Counted from the stretch's first letter, positions 11,195 through 24,449 are shown. The stretch: 64,000 nucleotides of DNA from Rhopalosiphum padi (GCF_020882245.1 NC_083597.1:60862152-60926151), one strand, 5' to 3'. Translations and numbers: made by a program. The notes: a model not told the origin generated them from the letters alone.

Positions 11195-14100
11195 ATGGAT
11201 CTTTTAAAAGCAGAAATAGAAAAGAAAAGAAAACAATTAGAAGATGCTAATTTACTGGTAATATTTACATAAAATATTTAAGATTACAGAATACTGTATT
11301 CAAGAAACATATATTTGAGATATTTATTAACATATTTTTATATTGTGTTGTGTAGAATCCAAATAAAAAATTCTTTAAAAGATCTGATTTATTAAACAAA
11401 GAAAGAGAAGAGTACTTAAAAAATAGTACAGTAAAAATTGAAGGTCTTGAAAATCCAGTTGAAAAACAGTCATCAGGTTAGTATTAATTTTTATATTTAT
11501 ATTTGAACGATGTGTAGATGTTTGGCAACTTCACTCTAAAACTGAAATAATGGAATTATTGAAAGATCAATTTAATTCTAGTTTATTTTATTATAATTAA
11601 TATACAATTTTAAAAATATTGTGCAAAAATGATAAAGAAAATTTTGTTGATCATTTATATTATAATTATTAGTTTATTATTTTCATTTAAGTAAGTTGCT
11701 TCGTCTTTTTGTCTTTTTTATGTTATTTGTATTAGAAAAGATAGTAATGCATCATATTAGTATTATGTGATATATAATATTTAAATTTAAGTGAAAATGA
11801 CTGAAGGAAAGGGTAAAATTGTTTGAAATCTAACACGTCTGTGGTAAAATATTCTGAAATAAAATTGTCCCCAGCAAAATTATTTAAATTATTTAAAGTA
11901 GGCAAGTGCATAATGCTCTGCTGTATACATGGCACGGAGTGCATTCCATAGGGTATATCACTATAATGGATTTTGTTAAATTGGAATTCAATAATAACCT
12001 ATTTTATACGATAAAAAACAATTCTAAGTGAACACTGTCTAAATTTTAGTAACCATACCATTGTTACAAAACAGTTATTTTAATAATAATATTGGATTTT
12101 CTTAAAATTTCCTGTTTTTCTTTAATTTTCCCAATAATATAAAAAAAAAAATACTTAGAATTATTAATTTTTAACTCTTTAAACTAAAAAGTACAAAATA
12201 GATCCAATTTTGTCATTTAAAGCCACCCCGTGGTAAAAAATTGCAGCAATTTATTGACTACTTATTGTGTACAAACAAATCATTATAAAATTAATACGTT
12301 TATCGCAACTTAAAGTGAACAATTTTTTTAGTAATTTGTTTTTAAATTACAACAATATAAGAAAATTAATTTTTTCAATAACTGAAAATTCCAGTTTTAG
12401 GTAGCTTAGTATATACATTATACCAGTGTTTTTCAACCTTGTATTATGGCAACACACTATTAAAGCATTTTCATACTTTGACACACATTAAAAAAAAAAA
12501 AACAAGAATAATACCTACTAATTTTTGTTAATATAGTGTCAATAAAGTTTGTGCATTTATTATTAATACTTTTTGTGCACGATGTAGAGAAGATCTTCTC
12601 TACATCGTGTTGCCGTGACATGTTTGGACTTATCAGGCGACACACCAGTTGAGAAACACTGCATTATACATATCCATTTATACTTAATATTATTTTTATT
12701 TAATTTAATAATTTTTGCTATTTTCTATTTTGATAAAATAATAGGTTAAATGTTCAATTTAAATAGATAATTTTAACTTATATTAATTATAACTATCTGA
12801 CATGATAGTAAAAAACCATGTTTTGATAATGTTAATGTAATAACGTAGCACGTAGTTATAAGTAATACAGTAGTGTCTCGGTAATCAAAACATAGCCACA
12901 TAGGCTAATCCGTATGGCTTCGAGTGTACATCAACACCGTTTTATTATTATACCTATGTAGACCAATAAAATAATAATCATAACAATTATTTCAACTAGA
13001 AAAACCAGTATCCAAAAAAAATGTAATCAATTATTATATTTATTGTCCCAAATAGTTTACAAACAAATCAATAAATAAAAAAAAATTAAGTTTAAATTGC
13101 AAGACAATTTTGTAATAAAGTCATAGGTAATCCAACCACTTTCCTCAATTCCTTTGGGATTACCATGACACTACTGTAACTATAGTACAATGTCAATTAT
13201 AAATTATAAATACTTTCAAAAGTTTCACAATATAGTATAAGGTGTTATACAGTGTTTGACAAAGTTTACTAATGTTATAATAATGATATAAGTAGAAGAC
13301 TATTGTCTAAGACAGGCCCTCATTTACGCAAGTGCAAATGGAGCACTTGTACTTGCTCCTAATTTCTGGGGCCCTCCAGGCTCGTAAGTTGTAGAAAATT
13401 GTTTTTTTAAATTAATTCCACAAAAATGTATTTTATATAATGTAATACCAACTTTCAATGTTCAGAGTTCAGTATATTTATTATTTTTATCATTAAATTG
13501 TCAGTTGAATTTTGGTTATTTTTGTCATTACATACCCCAGTGCTAATCAGTTACCACCACAAAATATTAAAATAATAATAATAAAAATTGTTTAAACATC
13601 AGAAATATTTGATACCTATTAACTATTTTTATAGATTTCTTCGAGCCCACTATTTACTGATTAACACTTTAAACACCGTTAACGCGTATACACGTCAACA
13701 GACTTTATTCCAATGGGCCGAAATTATAGAAATTAATCATTTTTTATTTTATTTTAATTGTATAAAATAAATTATTAAATTAATAAGTTATTTTCCATTT
13801 TTATAATTTTATGGAAGATTGAAAATTAATTATTTTAATTTAAATTCATATAATAAAATCCTTAAGTACTTTTAATACTTTAATATAGTATAATATTGTT
13901 ATATTATTTAATTAGTATTATCTTTTCATTGTCCTCAATTTACTAGACGACCAAGTAACTAAATTGTATTTATAGTACAAATATTTTATGAGTTTTGAGA
14001 TAGGTATTTAACACTTTTAACATATAAATATTCCTCTCTATGTAGATTTTTTCTAGAACATTTTTATGCACTTGCCCCTAATTTTATTAAATCAGGTCCT

Positions 14101-15259
14101 GGTCTAAGACAGTGCTTCCCAATCTGTAAAACGTAGGAAGTTCATAAAATATTAAGACAATATATATTTTTTATTTTTAACATTTTTACTGCTAATATTG
14201 TTGATTTTGATCAATATAATTTATAATTTTTGATATTCTTTATTTCTGTAATTGTTTTCTAGATATTTTTACTGTTGACATTTTATGTTCAGATATTATT
14301 GTAGTGTAGACTATATTATATTATTTAATTGTTTAAAAATTAATTATTAGGAAGTGGCGATGAAAATAATAGTACTACATCCGAAAAACATACATTGTCA
14401 AGAAAAGAAGTAATACGAAGGTTGAGAGATCGCGGTGAACCTATTACATTGTTTGGAGAATCAGAACTTGATTCTTTTAAAAGACTACGTAGAAGTGAAC
14501 TTGCTGAACCAGAGTCAAATAAGGTTTGATTTCAATTTCTGATTTTATTAATTATTTCTATATTTTTATACAAAATATGTCATGTTTTAGGGTTTCAGAA
14601 ATGATTTTCAAGAAGCATTAGAGAAAGTTGATCAAGACTATTTAGATAAGTTGATGACAAATAAGGCACCCGAAAAGACTTACACGGAGTTGGAAAGCAT
14701 GGAAGAAGCAATGGCAACTTATGAAACCATTCAATCTAAAGCTGGCATTTTAGGAAGAAGACGTGATCGATCCCAAGATATGGAAATTATTCTACAGCTT
14801 TTACAACTATTATTGAAAATGTGGGAGGTTCAGCTTAATGCTAGATCAGTTAAAGAAAAATCTAGTACAAAAGGAAAGTTAGCATTAGCTACTTACAATC
14901 AAACCCAAATTTACTTGAAACCATTACTAAGAAAACTAAAAAACAGTAGCTTACCTGATGACATTTTGGATAGTCTAACACTTATTACAAAACACATGTT
15001 GGAAAAAGATTATTTAAGAGCTAGTGATGCATATTTAGAAATGGCTATTGGCAATGCCCCATGGCCAATTGGCGTTACTATGGTTGGTATTCATGCTCGT
15101 ACGGGTCGAGAAAAGATTTTTTCAAAAAATGTAGCACACGTACTAAATGATGAAACACAAAGGAAATACATTCAGGCCTTGAAACGTTTAATGACAAAAT
15201 GTCAACAATTTTTTCCAACTGATCCATCTAGATGTGTTGAATATGCCCCAGATACATAA
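11195..15259 (+). CDS. PRPF18: Pre-mRNA-splicing factor 18
   Basis: PRPF18/Prp18 acts in the second catalytic step of pre-mRNA splicing, stabilising U5 snRNP contacts with the exons. Four exons, 11195-11257, 11356-11476, 14351-14523 and 14591-15259, join with phases 0, 1 and 0 to give 341 residues, close to the human 342. The N-terminus is the usual basic helix (MDLLKAEIEKKRKQLEDAN). A PRP4-like motif (EVIRRLRDRGEPITLFGES) lies near residues 79-97. The C-terminal Prp18 helical domain fills the last exon and includes the highly conserved loop GVTMVGIHARTGREKIF. It ends SRCVEYAPDT. Intron 2 is 2.9 kb because of inserted hAT-type elements. An AATAAA sits at 15331-15336, 72 bases after the stop. 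The gene runs tail-to-tail into P5cr, with only 145 bases between stop codons. Confidence 0.97.
11905..12040. repeat. Dispersed repeat, copy 2
   Basis: Within PRPF18 intron 2. The order TGCTCTGCTGTATA, CACTATAATGG, AAATTGGAATTCAATAA and AAAACAATTCTAAGTGAAC matches the same series in copies 1 and 3. The match is diverged, and the outer boundaries are not clear. Confidence 0.5.
12424..12661. mobile_element. 238-bp hAT MITE with perfect target duplication and central palindrome
   Basis: Terminal inverted repeats CAGTGTTTTTCAACCTTG (12424) and CAGTTGAGAAACACTG (ending 12661) are of the hAT kind. The flanks carry an exact 8-bp duplication CATTATAC at 12416-12423 and 12662-12669. No transposase remains; the 61-codon minus-strand open frame inside is incidental. 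The element carries a perfect 32-bp palindrome at 12578-12609 (arm CACGATGTAGAGAAGA). It is inserted in PRPF18 intron 2. The exact duplication argues for fairly recent insertion. Confidence 0.85.
13313..14101. mobile_element. 789-bp non-autonomous hAT element with target duplication
   Basis: The left end CAGGCCCTCATTTACG and the right end (reverse complement CAGGACCTGATTTAAT) are diverged inverted repeats; the subterminal GCAAGTGC motif also appears at both ends, inverted. An exact 8-bp duplication GTCTAAGA flanks it at 13305-13312 and 14102-14109. There is no credible transposase frame. Immediately after the right duplication, at 14110, comes CAGTGCTTCCCAATCTG, which looks like the terminus of another hAT family. 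The element accounts for much of the length of PRPF18 intron 2. Confidence 0.8.
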
Positions 15260-15404
15260 AATATTAATACTATCAAAACATAAAAATATTATTCAAACAC
15301 TGTATTATATTGACTTACGATGATGTATAAAATAAAACTGATGAAACAGTTAACTATTATAATTAAATTACAAATTATAAAAAGATAAAATGCAACTTTA
15401 ACTA

Positions 15405-17964
15405 TTATTTTTTTTCTCCCATTTCCTTTGATCTATTGGTAGCTGCTTCAACTGCATCCATCATGGCAAATCTATATGAAGCATTAAAATTAATAATTGT
15501 TTATTTTGAACTAATAATCAATTGTATAATATTATACTTACCTAACTCCTCCTTTTTCTAAAGCATGTAAAGCTGCAATTGTTGACCCTCCAGCAGATGT
15601 TACCATATCCTTTAGTTGGCCAGTATGTTTTCCAGTTTCTAAAACCATACGACTTCCTCCTGCCATAGCACTAGCTGCTAAACGTACAGCTAAGTCACGT
15701 GGAAGACCTTGTTTTACACCACCATCAGCCAATGCTTCAATTATAAGAAACGCCTAAACAATTATATTTAATCTATATAATTTATTAATTTAACAATAAT
15801 TAAATCAAATATTACATAAACATGTTTTATAGTTTACAATACTTACATAAGCAGGACCAGAACCCGAAATTGCTCCAGCTGCATTCATTAATGATTCTGG
15901 TATAACTTCTACACCCCCAACAGCACTCATTAACAATTTAACTTTTGGCAAAGTCACTGAAATTTCCTCCAATTCAGCTTCATTTAGATGAGAAATTGCT
16001 AAAAATATATATTAATAACAAATAACATTTTAAATTGTACAATATAATGACTATTGATTAATAGTTAAATCTATATTATAAATCAAATATAATTTGTTAT
16101 TAAAAATAATCAATCTAGTATTTTAAATTATATTATTTAGTGGTTCAAGCCTAGTTAAATTTTATTGTAATAATGATAAATAAATGCACCTTCAGACTAT
16201 AGTGGTGCTGAATGAATTTTAAATTGGCAGTTCAAATAACTTGTATAGCACACCCATCCAATATACTACCTCTTTAAACATTTTTCTACATATAGCTATA
16301 CTAATTTAAAAAGAGAAATGTATAAATAATAAAGAAATAATTTTATTTTTAGTTTTTATTTATAATTTTTTTTAACTATCAAGAAATTTTAAGCAGCAGT
16401 TCAATTGAACTACCTGAAGTATACGTTTTGAACCAATGCTTCAAAGCATGCATTATGTATTTATATTGGCTGCTAAAAATAATAACAGGGTTATAAGAAG
16501 TTAGGCTAAATTAAATATATAATAAAGTTCTTATTTTATAAAAATGTATTTAAACAAACCTGAAAATCCTTCTCCAATTAAACTAGGTGTATTTGGCATA
16601 ACTTTGAATATAACGCTAGGTTTTAACATGAATGCCTAAAATATAAAAATGAAATTATACACTCATTTAAAGATAACTAAGACTATATTACATCATGTTC
16701 GACATAAAAGGTGATTGTTTCACAAACAACTGGCTATTTTAAAATTGATTAAAAATTAAAAAATATTTTTATCATAATTTTTTACTTTTTTTAAATTTTT
16801 AATCTTATATTCTGAAGCAGAGTATTTTTGGAGTATGTCGATATATATAACTTAAAAATCAAAATTTGGATATAGTTTATGAGATATATATTTTTAATTT
16901 AGGTAAGCAGAGTAATAGATAAGCATTGTGTGAGGTATCTCCATACTACGCCATTCTGCTCATCAAAACTTTAAATATAAACTTATAACTCATAAACTAC
17001 TTTTCAGAATTTTAATATTTATGTATTGAATACTCTAAAATCTAATGTTTTTAAAAAAAGAACAATATTTTTAATTCTTAAATACATAAATAAACAATCA
17101 ATCAAATACTTTAGACTGGAGTATTTAATAGATTTAATATTTTTAATTTTAATTGAAATTTCTTACCTCTTGTAATGTATTTAGTGGTATTCCAGCCATA
17201 ATTGAAATTAAAATTTCTAAGGAACCCAAAGCTTTTATAAATAATTCTGATACAACTTTAGGAAAATATTGGGGTTTTATTGCTAAAAATACTATTTTAG
17301 TATTACAAAACACGTCATCTGAAAAATAGATAGACAAAGAGCCAAATTATTCAATGCACATTTAAACATCATAAACATAGTATTTAATGTCATTATTGCC
17401 ATTGCTTTAAACCTACTATTATCAGTTGTTACAGCTGCACCAATATCTCTCCATACTTTTTTATTAGTTTCTGAAGGCGATGATACAATTAAATTTTCCG
17501 CTTTACATATACCTTTATAAAAATAATTAAAATAAGACATTATATTAATTTTAGTATTAATATAAAATAATATAATAAATAACCAATTTTTTTTTTGATA
17601 TTATTACAAGCTTAAATATTAGACTATTAATTATTTTGAGATCCTGCATTCCTGCAGAAAATAAAATTAACCTATAAGTAGATTATTATATATTATTAAA
17701 AAAATATGTACCATCATTGACAAAAATTGAATATATATGGTCATATTGGTAATTAACTAAATGAAAAACCTATTGAAATATATTTCTACATAATTTATAT
17801 TATATTATGTAGTAAAAATTTTTTATTTTAAAACAAGCTAACTAAAACTATTTAATAAATTTACCTTTTTTGATAAAAGCAAGTCCAATGGCTTGAGCCA
17901 TATTTCCTGACCCAATGAAACCGATTTCATATATTTTATGTGGGTCATAGTTGAACTTAGACAT
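15405..17964 (-). CDS. P5cr: Pyrroline-5-carboxylate reductase
   Basis: Catalyses the last step of proline synthesis, NAD(P)H-dependent reduction of 1-pyrroline-5-carboxylate to L-proline. Seven minus-strand exons, 17865-17964, 17417-17512, 17167-17318, 16560-16635, 15847-15998, 15542-15753 and 15405-15471, join in frame to 284 residues, the normal size. The N-terminal Rossmann motif is GFIGSGNMAQA (about residues 15-25). VFLAIKPQYF and FKVMPNTPSLIGEG follow, then the dimerisation domain with SGSGPAY, ALADGGVKQGLPR, GQLKDMVTSAGGSTI and the C-terminal GGVRFAMMDAVEAA. The start chosen is the first ATG, eleven codons before the Rossmann strand, so no mitochondrial presequence is evident. The exon 2 acceptor has a weak pyrimidine tract. 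Intron 3 carries one copy of a repeat whose second copy lies upstream of the gene. Confidence 0.96.
16805..17045. repeat. Dispersed repeat family B, copy 1 (P5cr intron 3)
   Basis: Begins ATATTCTGAAGCAGAGTATTT and shares an ordered set of motifs with 18650-18923: an AATCAAAATTTGGA-like block, AGCAGAGTAATAG, a short GC-richer stretch, and AACTTATAACTCATAAACTAC. The right end (GAATACTCTAAAATC) is weakly inverted relative to the left. Confidence 0.5.
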
Positions 17965-18649
17965 TGTTTTAGCAGAAATATTTAGGCTTTTAAAATTAAA
18001 AATTTTATTAAATTATTGTTAGCACAACATAAACTATGACTAGTATATGAATGAAAACATAAAATGTTTAATGTGATATAGAAACTCTAGTCTCTATTAA
18101 TAACTGAAGAGTGATAAATATGAACTGTGACTTTTGTAACTAGAAATAAAAAAGGTATGAAAAATCAGTGATTAAATAAATATTCAATACTGATTAAAAA
18201 ATACGTAGTATAACATAATAAATGATGTTAATTTATAATCAATGGATGAACAAACATAATAATTTGAGGATGGTTATTGGATAGACGTACTAAGTAGGTA
18301 TTAATTAAACACTTAAAAATTATAATTTAACAACTTTACTTAACAGCTCTATTATATGGATAATCATTAATCACTCACTGATAACGCATTTGACCATGCT
18401 ACCATTGCAACCCTAAAATTATATTAATATACTTGGATAATAAATATTAAATAGTGACTGTTTTATTGTTAACATTCTTTTTTTTTAAATCTAATAATGT
18501 TTTTATAAAATAAATATTTTTTTACACGATTTCGTCGAAAAATTAAAAAAAAAAATTGTTTAATGGGTATTATAATTTATATTAATTATACTTTTTATCA
18601 TTATAATTGTTTTACTTTTTTGAATGACAATAATATAACATAAATTTTA

Positions 18650-18923
18650 ATTTCATATTCTGAAGCAGAATATTTCGATACATACAAATCGAAATTTGGA
18701 CGAGTAGTTTTTATGTTAGAACTTAAAGTATTTAAAGTTTAGGAGAACAGAGTAGTAGAACAACATTATATAGGGACATCCCTGTACCACCCCAGTTCAA
18801 TGGAACTAACTTACACTAACTTAAATTTTAAATACCTACTTATAAGTTATAACTCACAAATAACTCGTTTGAACTTCGATTTTTACGTATCAAAATACTC
18901 TGAAAAATATTCTGCTTAAAAGT
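18650..18923. mobile_element. Dispersed repeat family B, copy 2, MITE-like inverted termini
   Basis: The left arm (TATTCTGAAGCAGAATATTT, then GATACATACAAATCGAA) is inverted at the right (TTCGATTTTTACGTATC, then AATATTCTGCTTAAAA), giving imperfect arms of roughly 60 bp. No coding frame is present. It lies about 690 bp upstream of the P5cr start codon. The shared middle with the copy at 16805-17045 marks a repeat family of MITE type; no target duplication was clear. Confidence 0.55.
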
Positions 18924-19339
18924 TAAGCGATAGTTCAAGTAAGTAAGATGCAACTTGGAATTAGCTAATACTTTATTAGTATACTAATAAAGTAATAACT
19001 ATTATTCTCGGTTTAATTATATCGGTCAACTGTTTCAATTTTTTTTTCTTTAATGACGAATTTATCGAAGTTCTGATTTTTAGTACTTTTATCTTCATAC
19101 TTTAGCATTAGCACTATATTTTCAAATACTTTTTTTACATCATTTTTAGTGTCTTGTTGATTTTGTAATGTTTTGTGTACGTGTATAATGTAGATTAATA
19201 TGTAGGTACAGTTTTATTGAACGCAATTCATTTTTTTTATATTTCAAAAATCTATCATTTAAAAACAAAATTTTGAAAAAAAGTTCGCTGACTTGCTGAT
19301 AATAATACCACCAAGGTAAATCACGAATAAAAAAAAACT

Positions 19340-20880
19340 TATTATTGTTTATCTGCTATAGAGTGGCGCCGAACTTATTGTCACGCGAAGCAATTGCTTC
19401 ACTTCTTAAATGGGTGGGTGGGTACAGCCGTACAGGTGAGTACTAGGGTCTAGGGGTTAATGGGTTAATAATGTCGAATAAGGTGTTATATATATTATAA
19501 TTGATGCCTGACACTCGATAGCGTGTAATATAGCAGTTATAAGTCAAATAGACAACAATTTTGAATTTCGCTTCAGAAAAAAATCAGTTAGGTGCCAATG
19601 CGCCACTGTCTTAGGTAAATACAAACGTAAACGGTACACCTTAAACGGCTTGAACAACGACCAACGTTCATTGATCAACCGTATTATTATAGATTATTAA
19701 AGAATATCCATTTGAGAAAACCAAACAAGTTGAATTATGCCCGCATGGCACATGGCACATGGACACAGACTATAGAGCACGCATACGGCATACCTATTGA
19801 CTATAGTACTATTACCCGATTGACGATTACCGTGGTTAAAGATATTATAATATCTTCAATCGAGTCTATAATAGGCAGCCTATTTAAATTATACAACCTA
19901 ATAAATCTACCGCCGGGGCCGGGCACACTGGGTATAGTACTACAGTACTACAGATTATGACAATATTTTGTCATGCTACGGACATCAGACTACAATGTCT
20001 TTAGTCAGGTCAGACCTGTCATGTCTATGATAGGACAGCTGGTGGTGTGATCAGCTACGCCGTGATTGGTCGATCGCTGCCGTTACGTCTCATCGCTGTA
20101 TGCCCGTATAATATGACTGATAAGTAGTGACAACAGACAACAGATTATGATAAAAACGTTTTAAACATTATAACATTGATTAAATATATTAGTATCAATG
20201 ATTATAATTCATAATATTTATCATATAATTGAATAGATCTATTTAATCAATAATCATGATTCATGGTGTTTATTTTATATTATACCAGACTACCAGAGAA
20301 CGAGTAGTACGTCCGATGTCGTATTATATGCTAGAGTACGGATGCAGTAATATATTTATATTTATTATTGTGAATATTACTCATAAATAATTTCAATATA
20401 TATTATTAGCGTAAAACCGATAGAAGTGGTGTCGTAAAAAAAAAAAATGAAATTGAAAACTGGTCGCGTTAATGAATGTCACCATGGTGAGCATTGATGT
20501 TTGCCGTCGTACCGTCGCCAACATGCCACAAGACATAAAATATGAAATTAATTATAAATTATAAAATTTCATAGGTATAATTTATGTATTTTGTTATGGA
20601 TTATTAATTCCCTATATATTTATTTTAGTCCATTACGTTATCACTTTACTAACTCTAGTTTATTTTGATTATTATTATCACAGGTTAAAAATTTAATCTG
20701 TGGTATTATTATCAGTTTTTTTTTAAAGTATATATATTTTCCATGGGTTCGTCGACTATTCCACGATCCGTGACGTAAATAATAGACCAATCGGGCACCA
20801 GACACCACTCAGTAGTACACCAGACGTGACCAATTTCTCCTTCCCAGTATCCCGTTATAGCCTATCTCCAAATGTGTTAT
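19340..20880. promoter_or_regulatory. GC-richer zone, possible promoter or non-coding transcript start
   Basis: This zone has more GC and CpG than its neighbours, a strong plus-strand splice donor at 19435/19436, and no long conserved frame. It could be the start of a non-coding RNA, a far 5'-UTR exon of a downstream plus-strand gene such as RNF19 at 35.9 kb, or transposon debris. The sequence alone does not decide. Confidence 0.2.
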
Positions 20881-21191
20881 TATTATTATTATTATTACTA
20901 TATTTTAGAAAGTCGAAAAAAGTTTTTGTTTTTCTTCTCAGTTCTTGTTTATCTCACTTAGAGTAGATGAGTTGTTAGTTACAGTTGTTGTAATATTTGT
21001 AAATACTAATACTAAATAATGTAGAGAAATTTACTCACACTAAAATAACTAAGCAAACTAAGAAAAAATATGTAATTATATTTTAAATATATATTATTTT
21101 TATTATGATAGGTATTATTTTTTTATTATCAACGTTTTATCGGAGTGTTTATTTATTCGTTCCAAATATTATTACGCTAAAAAGTGAATTT

Positions 21192-21422
21192 TTAAATAGT
21201 TGGTAATCGATTGAACCAAAATTGCTCATTGAAATGTTCCAGTATTTTAAACATACCTGCTATATTATCGTACAAAATTATGATATTGTTTAAAATTATT
21301 AAATCATCAGTCGTCTTAAAATTATAAAGATCGTGTTGATCTCGGGCAGCATCTGTTATTACGCCTCTGGCGAAGCACACATATTTCGATACGCTATATG
21401 AAATCTGTGTCAATGAATGCTG
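21192..21422 (-). other. Unassigned exon-like open frame
   Basis: On the minus strand, 76 codons run open from an acceptor-like TTACCAG (ending 21423) to a TAA at 21192. The product starts QHSLTQISYSVSKYVCFARG and has more balanced residue use (Cys, Arg, Asp, Trp, His) than chance frames in this AT-rich DNA. It has no ATG at its start, so if real it is a terminal exon or a pseudogene fragment. I do not recognise the family and could not find partner exons upstream. Confidence 0.25.
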
Positions 21423-24400
21423 GTAAGTTTATACTTTCATTTTGATGATATTAAATTTTTAACATTTTTATTTATTATTGAATATCAAATTAATATAATT
21501 GTTTATTGGTATTAAACGTTTTTGTACAGTTTACATAATTGTATATTGCAAACAATTCTTGGTTTTCTTTTCTCTTATTCTATTTAAAATTAAGTTTGCA
21601 TATGAATTTTTCAATATGTGTTGTACAATTATTAATTAAATGTTAAATAAATGAATATGTGTAATTTTAGGAATATTTAATACAGTTTTTAATAGGTACA
21701 AATCTATTGATTTAATTTATCTATATAATTTATTTAGCATGTGTTTTGGGTTAGGAATAATGTGTATGTCATGACCATGATCGATGAAGTTCTTATTAAT
21801 TAAAAAAAAATTTAAAACTAAGAAAAATTGCGAGAAAACGGCTTAGAGAATTTTTTAAAGTACCATTTGTTTTTTCATGTATTTGTTAATAATCAAAATT
21901 AGTAAGCATATTTTGGAACTGTGATTTGTTTTTTTCATATCTAAGAAATAAATAGAACAACAACATTTAGGTACCTATAATAAATACATCTTACATTGTT
22001 ACAAACTGTAATATTATTTTAATTCTTATATAAGACTAAAGTACATTAAGTTCTAGCCGTTCTAGGTATACCTAATTAATTGTATCCTTACGTAACTTAA
22101 ACAAAAAATATTAATTAATTCATCATCATTGGTAACCATTTTTAATAAAGTAGGTACTGTACCAAAATCTATGATTCAATCATCTAAAATTTAAAGAAAC
22201 ATTATACATTAAACAAAGTCTATAACAAGAAATCATTTTTATATAACTAACAATTTATTCATTTGACGTGTATTAGTTAATTTAGTATGTAGTTCTTACA
22301 TAATATGATGTATATAGTCTTTAAATAATGTATTATTAAAATCACAATATTAGCAATTTAGGAGGTTAGTTGTAGAATTTTTATAATGAACAATAAATAT
22401 GTTAATAATTATGAATGTATAATGATTATATTTTGTTAGTATGTTTAATAATTTTGACAGTGAGTTGCTTGATGTACTTACCTATCACTGATTATTTAAC
22501 TTTAAATGTTAATTTTAATGTTTTAAAATGTTCTCAAACTTTTTTTTTATATACTACTTAGATATATTATCAATCAGTTGTATACTATTAATAACTTAAA
22601 ATAGAACGATCCAAATTCCAAATTGTACGGTTATCGGTTAAATACATTTATTTTAAATAATAAAGCAGTAAAATACTACAACTACAGTATAATTATTTTT
22701 TATTTATTAGTTTTTTAAAAAATAAGATATGAATTAAATAATTGAATGGGTTTATTATCCAAAAACGGCCTTCCACATACTACCATGTAGTCACAGTTTG
22801 AGAACTGCTGTTTTAAATTGTTGTTCTTCTTAATTAAAATTACTTTGTATCATATGTGACCCATTTTAGAATTTTGACTGATTGTTATACTAGGTAAATT
22901 GTTATTATTGTTCAGTGTAGTATTGAGGTATCTTATTTTAGTTTTCATTAAAGCTATTAAATTATATTTCATTTGTTATTATAAATACATTTTTTAGATA
23001 TGAGTATTTTATGTAAGTTACTAGAATCAGCTTAAAAAATCGTAGAAACACTTAAATTTTACATATGGTATTATTGCCAATTAAATAAATATTTATTTTT
23101 TATTTTAAATTTGGGAACTTATTTAAAGACATTTCAAAAATGCAAAGAATATTATCATCCTGAAACTTGAGCTTCCTATTCAAAGACTATATAGTTGATG
23201 TAAGGTTAAAGTATATAGTAAAACTTCTTTAAATGGTTATGTCTTAGACTCTATAATTCAGTCACATTGATATAGGTAGGTATTCCTATGGTATTCGTAT
23301 TTTATTAAAATTCGCACTATGAGTTTGTCATATACTAAAATTATATATATAAAATTTTAAAATACGTTTAAAAGACTCCATATAGTTTATTTTTTTATTT
23401 TTCAAGTTACTTACAATTGTTAAGCAAAATTAAAGTATGGGCATTTAATTATTTTTAGGATATTATTCACTTTGAATACTTGTACTTTGACTTGGCAATC
23501 TATCTTGTATTATCTAATAAATTTAAAAATTATATTATTTTGCATATAGTTTCACCTGTATTTTCATTAGTCATTACTCAATGTTGGTTTTACATGTACC
23601 TATATGTTTAGCGATAATTGATGAATTTGAAATTTTTATTTACTTATATTAAAAGTGCTTGAATGTTTATGTACCTTAAATGACATTAATAAGTATGTAT
23701 TTATGCACAAAATTATATAAATGGACAACATTGTATTAAAAATATATACTATTATAATATTTAATTTAAAAATTAACAAAAAATAAATTTCTCTATAAAA
23801 AATCAATAATTAAAATTACAAAATCTATTAATTTATGAATTTATATTCTAAATCCTTCTTCTGAGAGGTCTCTTTATTTTTATCTATTCACATAACTCAT
23901 TAACCATTGATTTATCAGTTATGATTATTGTTTATACATAATGCTGCTTAAAAAATAATACAATTATATGCCAAATAAAAATGGTATTATTTTATACAGT
24001 TGGACATAAAACAAAGTTGTATGTAGGTTAGTATTCAATTTAATTAATAGGAACAAATATGCAACTTCATAAAAATCCAATCTCTATTAATTTATAAAGT
24101 TGAAATTAAAATATTGATATTTTATGAATATTTTAATCCTAGTTGTATTGTAATAAATATTATTCATTAGTTTGTTATGCTAGTTGTGCAATTTTTTGCA
24201 ATGTAGTGTCTTAATTTATTAAATTCCTTACCACCCAATTTATCAAATATGTCTTAGACTACATTCATTTAGATTATTTTTTTTTCATATGGTATGAGTA
24301 TGAAAAACGGTCACATTTTTGTTTACTATTATGGCTTAGTTTAACCAAGCAAACGTGATGTTTTTTTTTAGATCCAAATTTTGATATGATTACATAATTA

Positions 24401-24449
24401 CTGTAATCTATTACATTTAAAACTGCCAAGATAATTTTCTATAAAGAAA

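Noticed and set aside
12460..12645. Minus-strand 61-codon frame inside the hAT MITE
   Set aside because: It lies wholly within a 238-bp non-autonomous element and is bounded by its ends; no transposase motif is present.
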